Part shown: one piece after another, positions 45,741 through 54,700 of the stretch
Numbering within the stretch: the stretch's first letter is position 1
How the letters are laid out: every line of letters begins with the position of its first letter
From: Clostridium_AD sp050717545
GTDB lineage: Bacteria; Bacillota; Clostridia; Clostridiales; Clostridiaceae
Direction: 5' to 3'
Assembly (NCBI RefSeq): GCF_050717545.1
Contig: NZ_JBOITN010000019.1
Span: 1-64,000, forward strand
Length of the DNA stretch: 64,000 nt
The notes under the pieces: generated by a model
Told to the model about the DNA's origin: nothing
The model's database searches: none
What the model saw: the letters and a program-made list of their open reading frames with translations, nothing else
Program-made: the position numbers and the translations under genes

Positions 45741-46529
45741 ATGGATAGTAATCAAGTTAGTGAATATTATATTTGGTTTAATAAATATTTTGATAGTTTT
45801 AAATATGATGATGAAAAAATCAAATCAAATCTTACTAGTAAGAAATTACATACTTTAAGAGTATGTAAAAATATTAAATTTCTTTCAAAGTCACTAAATT
45901 TGTCAAGTAGTGAAATTAGGATTGCTGAGGTTATTGCATTGTTTCATGATATTGGACGTTTTGAGCAGTTTGCTAAATATCAGACGTTTAAGGATGGAAT
46001 ATCAATAGATCATGCTAAGCTTGGTCTCACAATATTAAATAATTATGAGGTGTTAAAAGATCTATCAACTGAGGATAAGGCATTTATATTAGTAGCAATA
46101 GGATATCATAACAAATACTCTTTACCTAATAATTTATCAGAGAAGAATTTATTATTTTGTAAATTAATACGAGATGCTGATAAGTTAGATATTTTTGATA
46201 TGTTAATAGATAGTTATGAAAACCCTGAGCTGTATCAAAATGAGGCTTTTGAGGATTTTATAGATACTAATGAATATCAAATAAGTTTTGTTGAATGTAT
46301 AATTAATAAAGAAAAGGTCATATATAATAATGTCAAAACTAAGGCTGATATAAAATTGTTAAGGATATCATGGATTTATGATATTAATTTTAATGAATCT
46401 CTAAAAATAATTGAGAGTAATAAATATATTGACAGGATTATTAGATTTTTACCTCAGGATGATAATATAGCGAGATTGCACAAACATATTAATGCATACA
46501 TGCAAGATAAAATGAATAATTTACAATAG
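45741..46529 (+). CDS. HD-domain phosphohydrolase
   Basis: ATG 45741 is used; GGAGGTTTCAATT precedes it, and the ATG at 45726 is part of that site. The HD signature appears as KKLHTLRVCKNI (first His), ALFHDIGRFEQF (HD near 71) and LIRDADKLDIFD (final Asp). This is a metal-dependent phosphohydrolase fold. The substrate may be a nucleotide, but a c-di-GMP-type HD-GYP is excluded because the GYP motif is absent. Monocistronic. Confidence 0.85.
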   Translation: MDSNQVSEYYIWFNKYFDSFKYDDEKIKSNLTSKKLHTLRVCKNIKFLSKSLNLSSSEIRIAEVIALFHDIGRFEQFAKYQTFKDGISIDHAKLGLTILNNYEVLKDLSTEDKAFILVAIGYHNKYSLPNNLSEKNLLFCKLIRDADKLDIFDMLIDSYENPELYQNEAFEDFIDTNEYQISFVECIINKEKVIYNNVKTKADIKLLRISWIYDINFNESLKIIESNKYIDRIIRFLPQDDNIARLHKHINAYMQDKMNNLQ

Positions 46530-46690
46530 GCAGATATAGCTAACCAACTTTATAAAATCCCAGCATGTAAGAAGTTAGGATAGTAGGCCATTAAATTATC
46601 TCTAGAAAAAGCGTTAGCGTGACCGTAGGTCGATTGATAGCCATAGGATAATTAAGGTGATATTAAAAAAATATCTGAAAAATAGTTAAA

Positions 46691-46738
46691 CAGCCCATTT
46701 AGTTATAACAAATTATAACTAAATGGGCTGTTTTTTAT
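46691..46738 (+). terminator. Strong rho-independent terminator
   Basis: An 18-bp stem (CAGCCCATTTAGTTATAA with its exact complement) around a 4-nt loop is followed by TTTTTTAT, downstream of the HD gene. Confidence 0.92.
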
Positions 46739-46824
46739 GCTCAGTATTAGTAGAATTCTAAGTATATAAACATATATTTATTTTGACTAACGTTTCATGT
46801 CGCAAAAACGACGTTTGAGGTAAT

Positions 46825-46853
46825 TTGACTTGTATTTAAATTCTTTATAAGGT
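46825..46853 (+). promoter_or_regulatory. Probable sigma-A promoter of the L,D-transpeptidase gene
   Basis: TTGACT (46825-46830) is followed after 15 bases by TATAAG or after 17 by TAAGGT, about 40 bp before the start codon. Just upstream GTCG-CAAAAA-CGAC forms a small hairpin. Confidence 0.4.
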
Positions 46854-46892
46854 AATATAAGTATAGTTAAAAATATATCAAAGAGGTGTATC

Positions 46893-48287
46893 ATGGAAAT
46901 TAAAACAATAAAAACTAATAAACCTATCAAAGTTAGTATAATTTCTTTTTCTGTTTTCTTTGCTTTATATTTAGGGATGGCAATCTATTTTAGCACCCAT
47001 TTTTATTTTGGCTCTGTAATTAATGGTATTGATGCTTCAGGTAAAACTGTAGTGGAAATAGATAAAGAAATGCTAGCCAAAAGCAAAAAGTATAAGCTGG
47101 ATATAGTGCAACGTAGTGGCGTTAAAGAACAAATTAATGCTATTGACATAAATCTTAAATATAATTCAAGTGTAAAAGGAAAAATTCAAGAATTAAAAGA
47201 TAGTCAGAATTCTTTTATGTGGATTTATGGGATTCTTGGTCAAAATGATTTAGAAATAAATGATGTAGCGACCTATGATGAAAAACTGTTAAAAGAACGT
47301 TTTGATAAGTTCTCATGCTTTGATAGCAATAAATTAATTGAACCTAAAAATCCTAGCTTTAAATATACACAAGCTGGCTACGAGATCACAGGAGAAGTTA
47401 TGGGAAATAAAGTGAGCAGCGAGAAATTGCAAGCAAGTATAGCAAATGCAATTCTAAAGGAAGAAGTAACATTAAATTTTGATATAAAAAATATTTATAT
47501 AAATCCAAAATATACTTCAAATTCTAAAGAAGTTATAAACACTAAGAATTTGCTCAATAAATATATGGAGGCTAAGATTACTTATACATTTACTGGAGGC
47601 AGTGAAGTTATAGATAAGGCCGTAATACACGACTGGATTAATGTTGATCAAATCCTTGCTATTTCATTTGATGAGGATAAAATAAAAAGTTATCTAGCGA
47701 AAATAAACGATAATTATGATACCTATGGAAGGACAAGAGAGTTTGTTACATCACTTGGAACAACGATAAACGTCAGTGGTGGAGACTATGGGTGGTTAGT
47801 TGATCGTAAGGGAGAAGTGGCTGATCTAATAAAGATCATAAAAGCAGGACAAACTATAGCAAAGGAACCAACTTATATATATAAAGGTATGACGCATGAG
47901 GTTAATGATATTGGGAATACCTATGTGGAAATTAATCTGACAAAGCAGCATATGTGGTTTTACAAAAACGGTACTCTTATTGCGAGTACAGATGTTGTTA
48001 CTGGTAATACAAACTTAAAACGTGGAACACCCACAGGTGTTTATAGTCTAAAATATAAAGTAAGAGATGCCAAATTAAGTGGAGAAGGATATAGTACATC
48101 TGTAGATGTTTTTATGCCGTTTAACGGTAACATTGGAATACATGACGCAAGTTGGAAAAAAGCATTTGGTGGGAATGTATACTTGACCAATGGTTCTCAT
48201 GGATGTATAAATACGCCACCAAGTGTAGCAAAAAAAATATTTAATAATATTGAGGAAAATACTCCAGTTATTTGTTATATACAGTGA
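46893..48287 (+). CDS. L,D-transpeptidase (YkuD) with VanW-like/PG-binding N-terminal domain
   Basis: An N-terminal helix (about 10-35) anchors the protein. Residues about 40-330 carry a duplicated peptidoglycan-binding domain of the VanW/PG_binding_4 type (FYFGSVINGIDASGKTVVEI). The C-terminal YkuD domain (about 345-464) has YVEINLTKQHMWFYKNG, GTPTGVYSL, IGIHDASWKKAFGG and the active-site SHGCINTPP with the nucleophile Cys. It forms 3-3 peptide cross-links outside the membrane. Tail-to-tail with the next gene, only 12 bp apart. Confidence 0.93.
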   Translation: MEIKTIKTNKPIKVSIISFSVFFALYLGMAIYFSTHFYFGSVINGIDASGKTVVEIDKEMLAKSKKYKLDIVQRSGVKEQINAIDINLKYNSSVKGKIQELKDSQNSFMWIYGILGQNDLEINDVATYDEKLLKERFDKFSCFDSNKLIEPKNPSFKYTQAGYEITGEVMGNKVSSEKLQASIANAILKEEVTLNFDIKNIYINPKYTSNSKEVINTKNLLNKYMEAKITYTFTGGSEVIDKAVIHDWINVDQILAISFDEDKIKSYLAKINDNYDTYGRTREFVTSLGTTINVSGGDYGWLVDRKGEVADLIKIIKAGQTIAKEPTYIYKGMTHEVNDIGNTYVEINLTKQHMWFYKNGTLIASTDVVTGNTNLKRGTPTGVYSLKYKVRDAKLSGEGYSTSVDVFMPFNGNIGIHDASWKKAFGGNVYLTNGSHGCINTPPSVAKKIFNNIEENTPVICYIQ

Positions 48288-48299
48288 GTTTAAATAAGG

Positions 48300-49457
48300 T
48301 TAATGGCTTTTGTAGCGGGCTTTAGTATTTTTTATTACGTCTTCTTGGTTAGGGATAATGATTGCACTCTTTGGAGTCGCATCATTGTCCTTTATTGTTT
48401 CTTCCTTAGGAATAATGAGTGGACTCTCTGCTACTGGAATCGTGGCAGCTGTTGCTTCTTCTTTTTCTTCTTCTTTATCAATAATAGGTGCATCCACTAC
48501 AACTTGAGTATCAGAAGGTATTATCTCTTTTTTAGGAACAATGGTTGGACTCTCTACCACTGGACTCGTGGCAGCTGTTGCTTCTTCTTTTTCTTCTTCT
48601 TTATCAATAATAGGTGCATCCACTACAACTTGAGTATCAGAAGGTATTGCATCCTCTTTAGGAACAATGGTTGGACTCTCTACAACTGGACTTGTGGTAG
48701 CTGTTGCTTCTTCTTTTTCTTCTTTCTTATGAATAATAGGTGCATCCACTATAACTTGAGTATCAGAAGGTATTGCCTCCTCTTTAGGAACAATGGTTGG
48801 ACTCTCTACAACTGGACTTGTGGTAGCTGTTGCTTCTTTTTTTTCTTCTTCTTTAGGAATAATAGGTGCATCCATTACAACCAGATCTCTAGTAATTGCT
48901 TCTTTTTCTACAGTGGGAATATCTGAAATTTCAACATCCGTTGTATGTAAATTTTTATAATAAGCGCTAATAGGAGAGTAATCCTCAATTTTATTATTAT
49001 TTAATTGTAAACTAGTTAATTTATCTAATTGTTTTAGAGGTTCTATGTTGTTAATTTTATTATTACCTAAAGCTAAGTTAGTCAAGTTAGTAAGTCCTAT
49101 TAAAGGTTCTAGGTTGCTTATTTGATTATCACTCAAATTTAATAAAGTTAGGTCTGTTAAATTTTCTATCCCTGAAAGATTTGTAATATGTTTGCCGTAG
49201 GCGTTTTGAAGGTTTGTTATCTTATCAACATCTCCTTTTAGAATATCTCCAGTAGGAAATTGTATCTTCACTCTTATGGCATTTTCTAAATTTTTATCTG
49301 GAAATATAATAACTGTACTTTTCGTAATTTGGACACATATTGAGTTTTTACTTATATATGAATTATTAGTAGAACTACAACCAATAAGATTAAAACTAAA
49401 TATAGAAATAATAAAAATATTCAGCAACTTAGATTTTATGTAAGTTATGTTTTTCAT
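48300..49457 (-). CDS. LRR lipoprotein with tandem 42-residue repeats
   Basis: A lipoprotein signal ends in FNLIGC (Cys near 27). Residues about 45-165 carry three to four internalin-type LRRs (LTLLNLSDNQISNLEPL, LTSLQLNNNKIEDYSP). Residues about 193-360 are four near-identical repeats of 42 residues, each with VDAPII, a Lys/Glu run, EATA, SPVVESP, IVPKE and PSDTQ; the last is degenerate. The repeats are extended, proline- and acid-rich and probably work as a wall-spanning stalk. The protein would be lipid-anchored with the LRRs near the membrane. DNA repeats of 126 bp could expand or contract. Confidence 0.8.
   Translation of the reverse strand: MKNITYIKSKLLNIFIISIFSFNLIGCSSTNNSYISKNSICVQITKSTVIIFPDKNLENAIRVKIQFPTGDILKGDVDKITNLQNAYGKHITNLSGIENLTDLTLLNLSDNQISNLEPLIGLTNLTNLALGNNKINNIEPLKQLDKLTSLQLNNNKIEDYSPISAYYKNLHTTDVEISDIPTVEKEAITRDLVVMDAPIIPKEEEKKEATATTSPVVESPTIVPKEEAIPSDTQVIVDAPIIHKKEEKEEATATTSPVVESPTIVPKEDAIPSDTQVVVDAPIIDKEEEKEEATAATSPVVESPTIVPKKEIIPSDTQVVVDAPIIDKEEEKEEATAATIPVAESPLIIPKEETIKDNDATPKSAIIIPNQEDVIKNTKARYKSH
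48378..48881 (-). repeat. Four tandem 126-bp coding repeats
   Basis: The unit repeats in frame with high identity, e.g. the plus-strand string GGTGCATCCAC recurs every 126 bp. Antisense reading frames through this region are artefacts of the repeat. Confidence 0.85.
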
Positions 49458-49524
49458 GTTTATAATCCCCCACGTGTACTATTATTTAACCTATATCAAT
49501 ATATATTAGGAGTTATAAATATTG

Positions 49525-50979
49525 CTAATATATATCAGAGAGTTCAACATGTATACTCTCGTCTTCACTTCTTGAATTATTATTTTGTATTTTATTTTCC
49601 TCAGTCACATTGCCACAAGGAAGTGTAACTGTAAACTTACTTCCTTTTCCAAATTCACTTTGCGCATATATACTACCACCGTGTAATTTTACAAGCGATT
49701 TAACCAAACTTAAACCAATACCTGTACCTTCTGCATTTCTTGATAGTGATTTGTCTATCTGTTTAAATCTATCAAATATTGTATCCAAGTACTTTTTCTC
49801 AATTCCAATGCCATTATCTTTGACGGATATTTCAACAAGTTCATTTTTATCTTTAACATCTACAAATATCTCATCACCGACATTTGAGAATTTTATTGAA
49901 TTTGATATAAGATTTAATACTATTCTTTGTATTATTTCTGGATCACAGGCCATGATTTTATCTTCTATATCTGTATCAAAAATAATGTATAGGCCTTTGA
50001 TGTCAGTAAAATTAGTTACAGACATCACTATTTCTTCTACAACTTCTACTATATTCATATTTGATAAATGAAGTTCAAAAAATCCTGCTTGAATTTTCGA
50101 TGAATCAACTATATTATTAATAAGTTTAGATAACCTATAGGAATTTAGTTTCATAGAGTCAAGATATTTAATTATTGTTTGACGCCTGTCATTAAGTGAT
50201 CCATTATAGCAATACATTTGAAATAATTGTACAGCTGAAAAAATCACATTTAATGGCGTTTTAAGTTCATGAGAAATATTGGCAATAAACTCTTCATGTG
50301 AAATAAGTAATCTTTGCAATTGTTTGTTAGTTTCAGTTTCTTTCTTTATTTCATTATACATAAAATTCTGTACGTATCTAATAAATGTTAGGTTAACTAA
50401 AGCAAGTACAAAGCCTAAGAGAAATAATATATACCTGTGATTTCTTTGAGATTTTATAACATTGTTACGTGAAACGTTTACCTCTAAATCAATTTCACTT
50501 ATTAGTATATTATCTGTCCGTTTAAAACTATCAATTAAATCTTTACCTTTATGTAAATTCAATTTTGCATCAGCTGGTTTGCCGTTAGTAACTAAATCTA
50601 TTTGCATGCTAAAGAAAGTTTGAATAGATTCCATTTTCACTCTAAGCTTACCACTAGTTTCAGCTCCTAATTTTGTTTCTTTCAAGGTATGTAGAGCAGT
50701 GTAATATTCATTTAATTGTTTGTTTGCTAGATAATAAGGATCTAAAAAACTTTTATCCCCTGAAATAACATAGGATAATACAGCTGAGTTTTGAATATTT
50801 AGTGATGTTAAAACTTCTGTGGAAAATATTTTTGCGGGAAGTATTGTTTTTATTGTAAAATCTGATTCAGTGGTTACTTTATGCATACTATATATGCTAA
50901 ATAATATTATAGCTAATGATAAACAAGCAATAATTAAATACCCGAATACCATAATCGTTTTACTTTTATTTTTACTCAA
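49525..50979 (-). CDS. Transmembrane sensor histidine kinase (orphan)
   Basis: TTG start after GAGATGATAATAC. Two helices (about 10-32 and 183-202) enclose an extracytoplasmic helical sensor of about 150 residues, CHASE3- or 4HB-like (NSAVLSYVISGDKSF). HisKA follows, with His in NISHELKTPLNVIF near 237, then HATPase motifs: N box NLISNSIKFSN, DNGIGI, IFDRFKQIDKS and TGIGLSLVKSLV. No response regulator gene lies nearby. The kinase half is strongly similar to the protein at 52725-54224, so the two probably share a regulator. Confidence 0.9.
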   Translation of the reverse strand: MSKNKSKTIMVFGYLIIACLSLAIILFSIYSMHKVTTESDFTIKTILPAKIFSTEVLTSLNIQNSAVLSYVISGDKSFLDPYYLANKQLNEYYTALHTLKETKLGAETSGKLRVKMESIQTFFSMQIDLVTNGKPADAKLNLHKGKDLIDSFKRTDNILISEIDLEVNVSRNNVIKSQRNHRYILFLLGFVLALVNLTFIRYVQNFMYNEIKKETETNKQLQRLLISHEEFIANISHELKTPLNVIFSAVQLFQMYCYNGSLNDRRQTIIKYLDSMKLNSYRLSKLINNIVDSSKIQAGFFELHLSNMNIVEVVEEIVMSVTNFTDIKGLYIIFDTDIEDKIMACDPEIIQRIVLNLISNSIKFSNVGDEIFVDVKDKNELVEISVKDNGIGIEKKYLDTIFDRFKQIDKSLSRNAEGTGIGLSLVKSLVKLHGGSIYAQSEFGKGSKFTVTLPCGNVTEENKIQNNNSRSEDESIHVELSDIY

Positions 50980-51300
50980 AGTATTATCATCTCTTTTCGA
51001 AAAGTCGACTAAAATTTCATTAGAGATTATTTATTTAAATAAAGACATTATAATATTTCTTTATTAATAAAATTATGCTCTATATATTGTTACTGTAAAT
51101 AATAACCTCTTATAACATTTTATCATAATATGTTGTATTTAAGTATATTTTTGTTTTTCTATAAAATGACATTATTTTCAATTATAATAATATATAGCAT
51201 TATAACCAAGGCTAAGGAGATATCATTGTCTTTATTGTTTACTAAAATTATATGAAATTCAATGCCCTTAGGTATAATGCTTAAGGGCTTTTTATATTTT
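50980..51300 (+). other. Non-coding region ending in an orphan terminator (possible small RNA)
   Basis: No gene is seen in 50980-51180. At 51264-51288 GCCCTTA and TAAGGGC form a stem followed by TTTTTATATTTTTT, a good plus-strand terminator with no annotated gene before it. Upstream, AAGGAGATATCA precedes a nine-codon frame starting at TTG 51226. This may be a short untranslated RNA or a leader peptide unit; support is only structural. Confidence 0.45.
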
Positions 51301-51379
51301 TTAGAAATATTGCATAAATCAAGAAAATAAGTATACATATATAAGCAGATAGCAAATAAATTCTAAGGGGTAGATAGTT

Positions 51380-51904
51380 ATGTTTTGTAGAAACTGTGGG
51401 ATTGAGATAAACGAAAAAGCGGAATTCTGTGTAGGGTGTGGTTGCAAACCATTAAGTGATAATAAGTTTTGTCAGGAATGTGGAGTAGCAACTAATGCGA
51501 AACAAGAAATATGTATAAAGTGCGGTGTTAAGTTAAAAAATTCAAGTAGTACAAGTAGTACAAGCAGTGCAAGCGGTGGGATTAGTAATGATTTCAATAA
51601 AATTATTAATGGTGATGGAATACTAAATCTAGATTTTTCTAATTTAGATTCATATTATCAAGCTGAGTTCACAAAAATATATGAAAGTAATGAAACTTAT
51701 AAAGGTAAGTGGAATTGGTTTGCATTTTTGTTTGGAGGAATATGGGCACTTACAAAAGGCGTATGGATTTCACCATTAGCAGTATTTTTATTAAGTATAT
51801 TTACTTTAGGAATTCCTGGAATAATTTATTGGATTATATGTGGTTTTAGAGGAAATTATATGTATTATAATGCATATGTTAAGAATAAACAGTTGTTTTT
51901 TTAA
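51380..51904 (+). CDS. Zinc-ribbon membrane protein with DUF2628-like domain
   Basis: Residues 1-55 hold two zinc ribbons (FCRNCG ... FCVGCG and FCQECG ... ICIKCG). A Ser/Thr linker follows, then a C-terminal domain (about 90-174) with KGKWNWFAFLFGGIWALTKGVW and one or two further hydrophobic helices, typical of DUF2628. The function is unknown; such proteins are common small membrane proteins of Firmicutes. It starts after CTAAGGGGTAG. Confidence 0.8.
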   Translation: MFCRNCGIEINEKAEFCVGCGCKPLSDNKFCQECGVATNAKQEICIKCGVKLKNSSSTSSTSSASGGISNDFNKIINGDGILNLDFSNLDSYYQAEFTKIYESNETYKGKWNWFAFLFGGIWALTKGVWISPLAVFLLSIFTLGIPGIIYWIICGFRGNYMYYNAYVKNKQLFF

Positions 51905-51965
51905 AAGGTAACATAATGATGGGTGTAGAATAATATATATGGTGAATATTATTTTGGAGGTACTT

Positions 51966-52634
51966 ATGTATTACAACCCTTGTAAAGAATGTGAAAATTA
52001 TAGACAATGCAAGAACATGATGAATATGCCTATGGCTAATATGCCCATGATGCCAATGGATGATATGCCTATGATGAACATGCCAATGGATGATATGCCT
52101 ATGATGAACATGCCAATGGATGATATGTCTATGATGAACATGCCAATGGATGATATGCCTATGATGAACATGCCAATGGGTAATATGCCTATGATGAACA
52201 TGCCAATGGGTGATATGCCTATGATGAACATGCCAATGGGTGAAATGCCTATGATGGATATGCCAATGGGTAATATGCCCATGATGAACATGCCAATGTT
52301 AATGGGAGACAACGATGATTTAATAAAATTATATCCTAAAATTTATTTTATTATAAATCCTATGGTAGAACATCACTGTGATATGATGGAAACTATGCAT
52401 GGAGTAATGCATTGCCCTAAGAAGGATGAGATGGAACGTATGTGTAAAGACATATGTGACAAACACGAACAACACCATAAACATGATGACGATGATGATG
52501 ATGATTGCAAAGATAATGATATGAGGCAAAGACGTCGTTACGGCAGAAGACGTGGTATTTCGGACCTAGCTAGAATTCTTATTATAAGAAATTTAATTGG
52601 AAGACGCAGAAGACATCGTAGACAATATTGGTAA
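51966..52634 (+). CDS. Methionine-repeat protein with acidic and Arg-rich tail
   Basis: ATG 51966 follows TTGGAGGTACTT. A short Cys-containing N-terminus (YYNPCKECENYRQCKN) precedes about eight to nine 10-residue units of the form NMPMxxMPMM (residues about 20-115). Then comes a helix with many Cys and His (VEHHCDMMETMHGVMHCP), a His/Asp run and a very basic C-terminus (RQRRRYGRRRG ... GRRRRHRRQYW). No signal peptide. Met-rich MPM repeats with nearby His and Cys could bind Cu(I) or similar soft metals, and the basic tail could bind spore or nucleic acid components. A spore coat role is an alternative. No family is recognised with confidence. Confidence 0.7.
   Translation: MYYNPCKECENYRQCKNMMNMPMANMPMMPMDDMPMMNMPMDDMPMMNMPMDDMSMMNMPMDDMPMMNMPMGNMPMMNMPMGDMPMMNMPMGEMPMMDMPMGNMPMMNMPMLMGDNDDLIKLYPKIYFIINPMVEHHCDMMETMHGVMHCPKKDEMERMCKDICDKHEQHHKHDDDDDDDCKDNDMRQRRRYGRRRGISDLARILIIRNLIGRRRRHRRQYW
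52022..52300 (+). repeat. 30-bp tandem coding repeats
   Basis: The unit AACATGCCAATGGATGATAT plus the next ten bases recurs every 30 bp, encoding NMPMDDMPMM-type decads. Variation is mostly at the DD/GN/GD/GE positions. Frame length is a multiple of three, so copy-number change keeps the frame. Confidence 0.85.
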
Positions 52635-52690
52635 AATAGTAAAGCTATTATAAACAGATATAGGGGAGAAACTACTGGCAGTAGATATTT

Positions 52691-52727
52691 AAAACTTCCA
52701 CTACATTATGTAGTGGAAGTTTTTTTA
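52691..52727. terminator. Bidirectional terminator between convergent genes
   Basis: A 15-bp stem AAAACTTCCACTACA and its complement around TTA is followed by a T-run rightwards. It separates the Met-rich gene from the histidine kinase gene. Confidence 0.9.
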
Positions 52728-54224
52728 GGAACAAATACCAGAAAGCTCTACTCGTATACTTTGATCTGCATTCTTAACTTTTTTAGTGTATAAAGTATCT
52801 TCGGTAGATACCGTTCTAGACGGTATTTTAACTATAAATTTGCTTCCTTTTCCAAATTCACTTTCAACAGATATATTGCCACCGTGTAATTCTACTATAG
52901 ACTTAACTAAATTTAGCCCAATACCTGTGCCTTCTGAGTTTCTTTCTAGGGATTTATCGATTTGCTTAAATCTATCAAATATCATATCTAAGTTTTTAGG
53001 CTCGATACCGATTCCATTATCCGTGACAGATATTTCAATGAATTTATTCTTGTCTTTAATATCTACAAATATTTCGCCACCATTATCTGTAAATTTTATT
53101 GCATTTGATAAAAGATTTAATATTACTCGTTCTAATTTTTCTGGATCACAAGCAATAATTTTTTCTTCTACATCGGTATCGAAAATGATATTTAAGCCTT
53201 TGCTATCAGTAAAATTAGTTACGGACATAACTATGTGTTCTACAAATTCAACTATATTGTTGTTTGATAAATACAAATTGAAGAACCCTGCTTCGATTTT
53301 TGATAAATCAACTATATTATTGATCATTTTAGATAGTCTATATGAGTTTTGCTTTATACATTCTACATATTTAATTATTGAGTCCTTTTGATCGTCAAGG
53401 GATCCATTATTACAAAATCTATTAAATAATTGTACAGTTGCAAATATAACATTAAGTGGCGTTTTAAGTTCATGAGATATGTTAACAAGAAATTCTCCCT
53501 GTAGTTTCAATGCTTTTTCCATTACTAGATTAGAGTTTATTTCAGTAGTAACATCAATGGCGGTATGATATATGTATTTCATCTCTCCGTTTTCAAATAT
53601 AGGGGTTTGAGTGGAGTCCAAATAGGTTGTATCTGTATTTAAATGCTTAAATTCTAAATCTTTAAAATAACTGGATTTTTGTGTTTCTAGAACTTTATTA
53701 CAAATAATTTCAGATTGACTTCCAGTAAACCCAGTTATAATTTCACTAATAGGTCTTCCTAGACTATTTTCCGGTTTACTATAACGCAAGCATGTGAAAT
53801 CAAGATACTTTTGATTTGATTTGAGTAGTATTAAATCAGGCACACTGTAGATAGCAGCTCCTGATATGTTATCTACAAACGTTTGCTCTACAAAAAGGAG
53901 TTTACTTGTAAGGTTCGAATTTTCTATTTCTATAAATGTATATTTTGTTTCGTTAATTTCACAGTCAAATAACTTAGATATACTAACTTCAATAACATCA
54001 AGAGACTTCGTAAATATATACCCACAATAATTAGTAATTATATCATTAAGATAAATTTGTGAATTAATCTTTAAAAGCTGTTCTATCTTATTAAGTGGTT
54101 TTCCTATCAATTCATCAATAAAATATCCTGTAAGATCGAGAAATTCTTTATTTACACTGGTTATAGTATTAGCGCACGAATAAAAATATGGTTCAACTAT
54201 ATTTTTATCAAAAGCATTATCCAT
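52725..54224 (-). CDS. PAS-domain sensor histidine kinase (soluble, orphan)
   Basis: The 499 residues lack membrane helices. Two PAS-like domains (about 10-100 and 120-225; FTCLRYSKPENSLGRPISEI) precede HisKA with His in NISHELKTPLNVIF near 250, then N box NLLSNAIKFTD, DNGIGI and TGIGLNLVKSIVELHGG. From the HisKA onward it closely matches the kinase at 49525-50979. The sensor halves differ completely (cytosolic PAS versus extracytoplasmic), so this is a duplication with swapped input. No response regulator is adjacent. Confidence 0.9.
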   Translation of the reverse strand: MDNAFDKNIVEPYFYSCANTITSVNKEFLDLTGYFIDELIGKPLNKIEQLLKINSQIYLNDIITNYCGYIFTKSLDVIEVSISKLFDCEINETKYTFIEIENSNLTSKLLFVEQTFVDNISGAAIYSVPDLILLKSNQKYLDFTCLRYSKPENSLGRPISEIITGFTGSQSEIICNKVLETQKSSYFKDLEFKHLNTDTTYLDSTQTPIFENGEMKYIYHTAIDVTTEINSNLVMEKALKLQGEFLVNISHELKTPLNVIFATVQLFNRFCNNGSLDDQKDSIIKYVECIKQNSYRLSKMINNIVDLSKIEAGFFNLYLSNNNIVEFVEHIVMSVTNFTDSKGLNIIFDTDVEEKIIACDPEKLERVILNLLSNAIKFTDNGGEIFVDIKDKNKFIEISVTDNGIGIEPKNLDMIFDRFKQIDKSLERNSEGTGIGLNLVKSIVELHGGNISVESEFGKGSKFIVKIPSRTVSTEDTLYTKKVKNADQSIRVELSGICS

Positions 54225-54700
54225 TATATTACCCCCATTTTTTCATAAAACACATTTATAAATTTTAATTATTAAATTATTTCCTGCGGAGCTGTAACAG
54301 ATTACAATACACTATTTACATTTTACCATATTTTCCAGTATATTAACATATTTTAAATATAGTATTTTATTATTTTAGTGGGAATTTTAATATTACTTAA
54401 ATATGATTAAAGTATAACTAAAAAAATGGTTTTATATACAATAATATGTAATAACATTAATATATTACTTATTTAGAATATATATTGGAATAATATTACA
54501 AATATGTTATAATAAAAATACCTTGATATACTAAAACATTATAGGACAAGTTAATTTGTGATGTATAGCATACTTTTACCATAGTAAAATGAATAAAATA
54601 TTCAATAATATATATAATAGTTTCTGATTAAAGTTAAATCATCTCCTGCGGAGCAGAAATGTTGTTAAACGATCTATAGATAAATGAGGAGGTAATATAT
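54225..54700. repeat. Non-coding region bracketed by a 23-bp imperfect direct repeat
   Basis: TTAAATTATTTCCTGCGGAG plus CTG (54272-54294) recurs as TTAAATCATCTCCTGCGGAG plus CAG (54634-54656), three mismatches in 23. The core contains a small hairpin (CTCC-TGC-GGAG in the second copy). The 340 bp between is AT-rich with no visible gene. Such CTGCGGAGC units look like dispersed short repeats. The second copy is about 45 bp before the next start codon. Confidence 0.55.

Noticed and set aside
48303..48926. Long plus-strand open frame of about 207 codons rich in Cys, Phe and Trp
   Set aside because: It is antisense to the 126-bp repeats of the LRR lipoprotein gene; the composition is an artefact and no ribosome binding site supports it.
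52022..52300. Regularly spaced 30-bp repeats that could suggest a CRISPR array
   Set aside because: There are no unique spacers; the units are contiguous and encode a Met-rich protein in frame.
51998..52312. Minus-strand frame of Ile/Gly/Met repeats
   Set aside because: It mirrors the Met-repeat coding sequence, and has no start signal or independent support.
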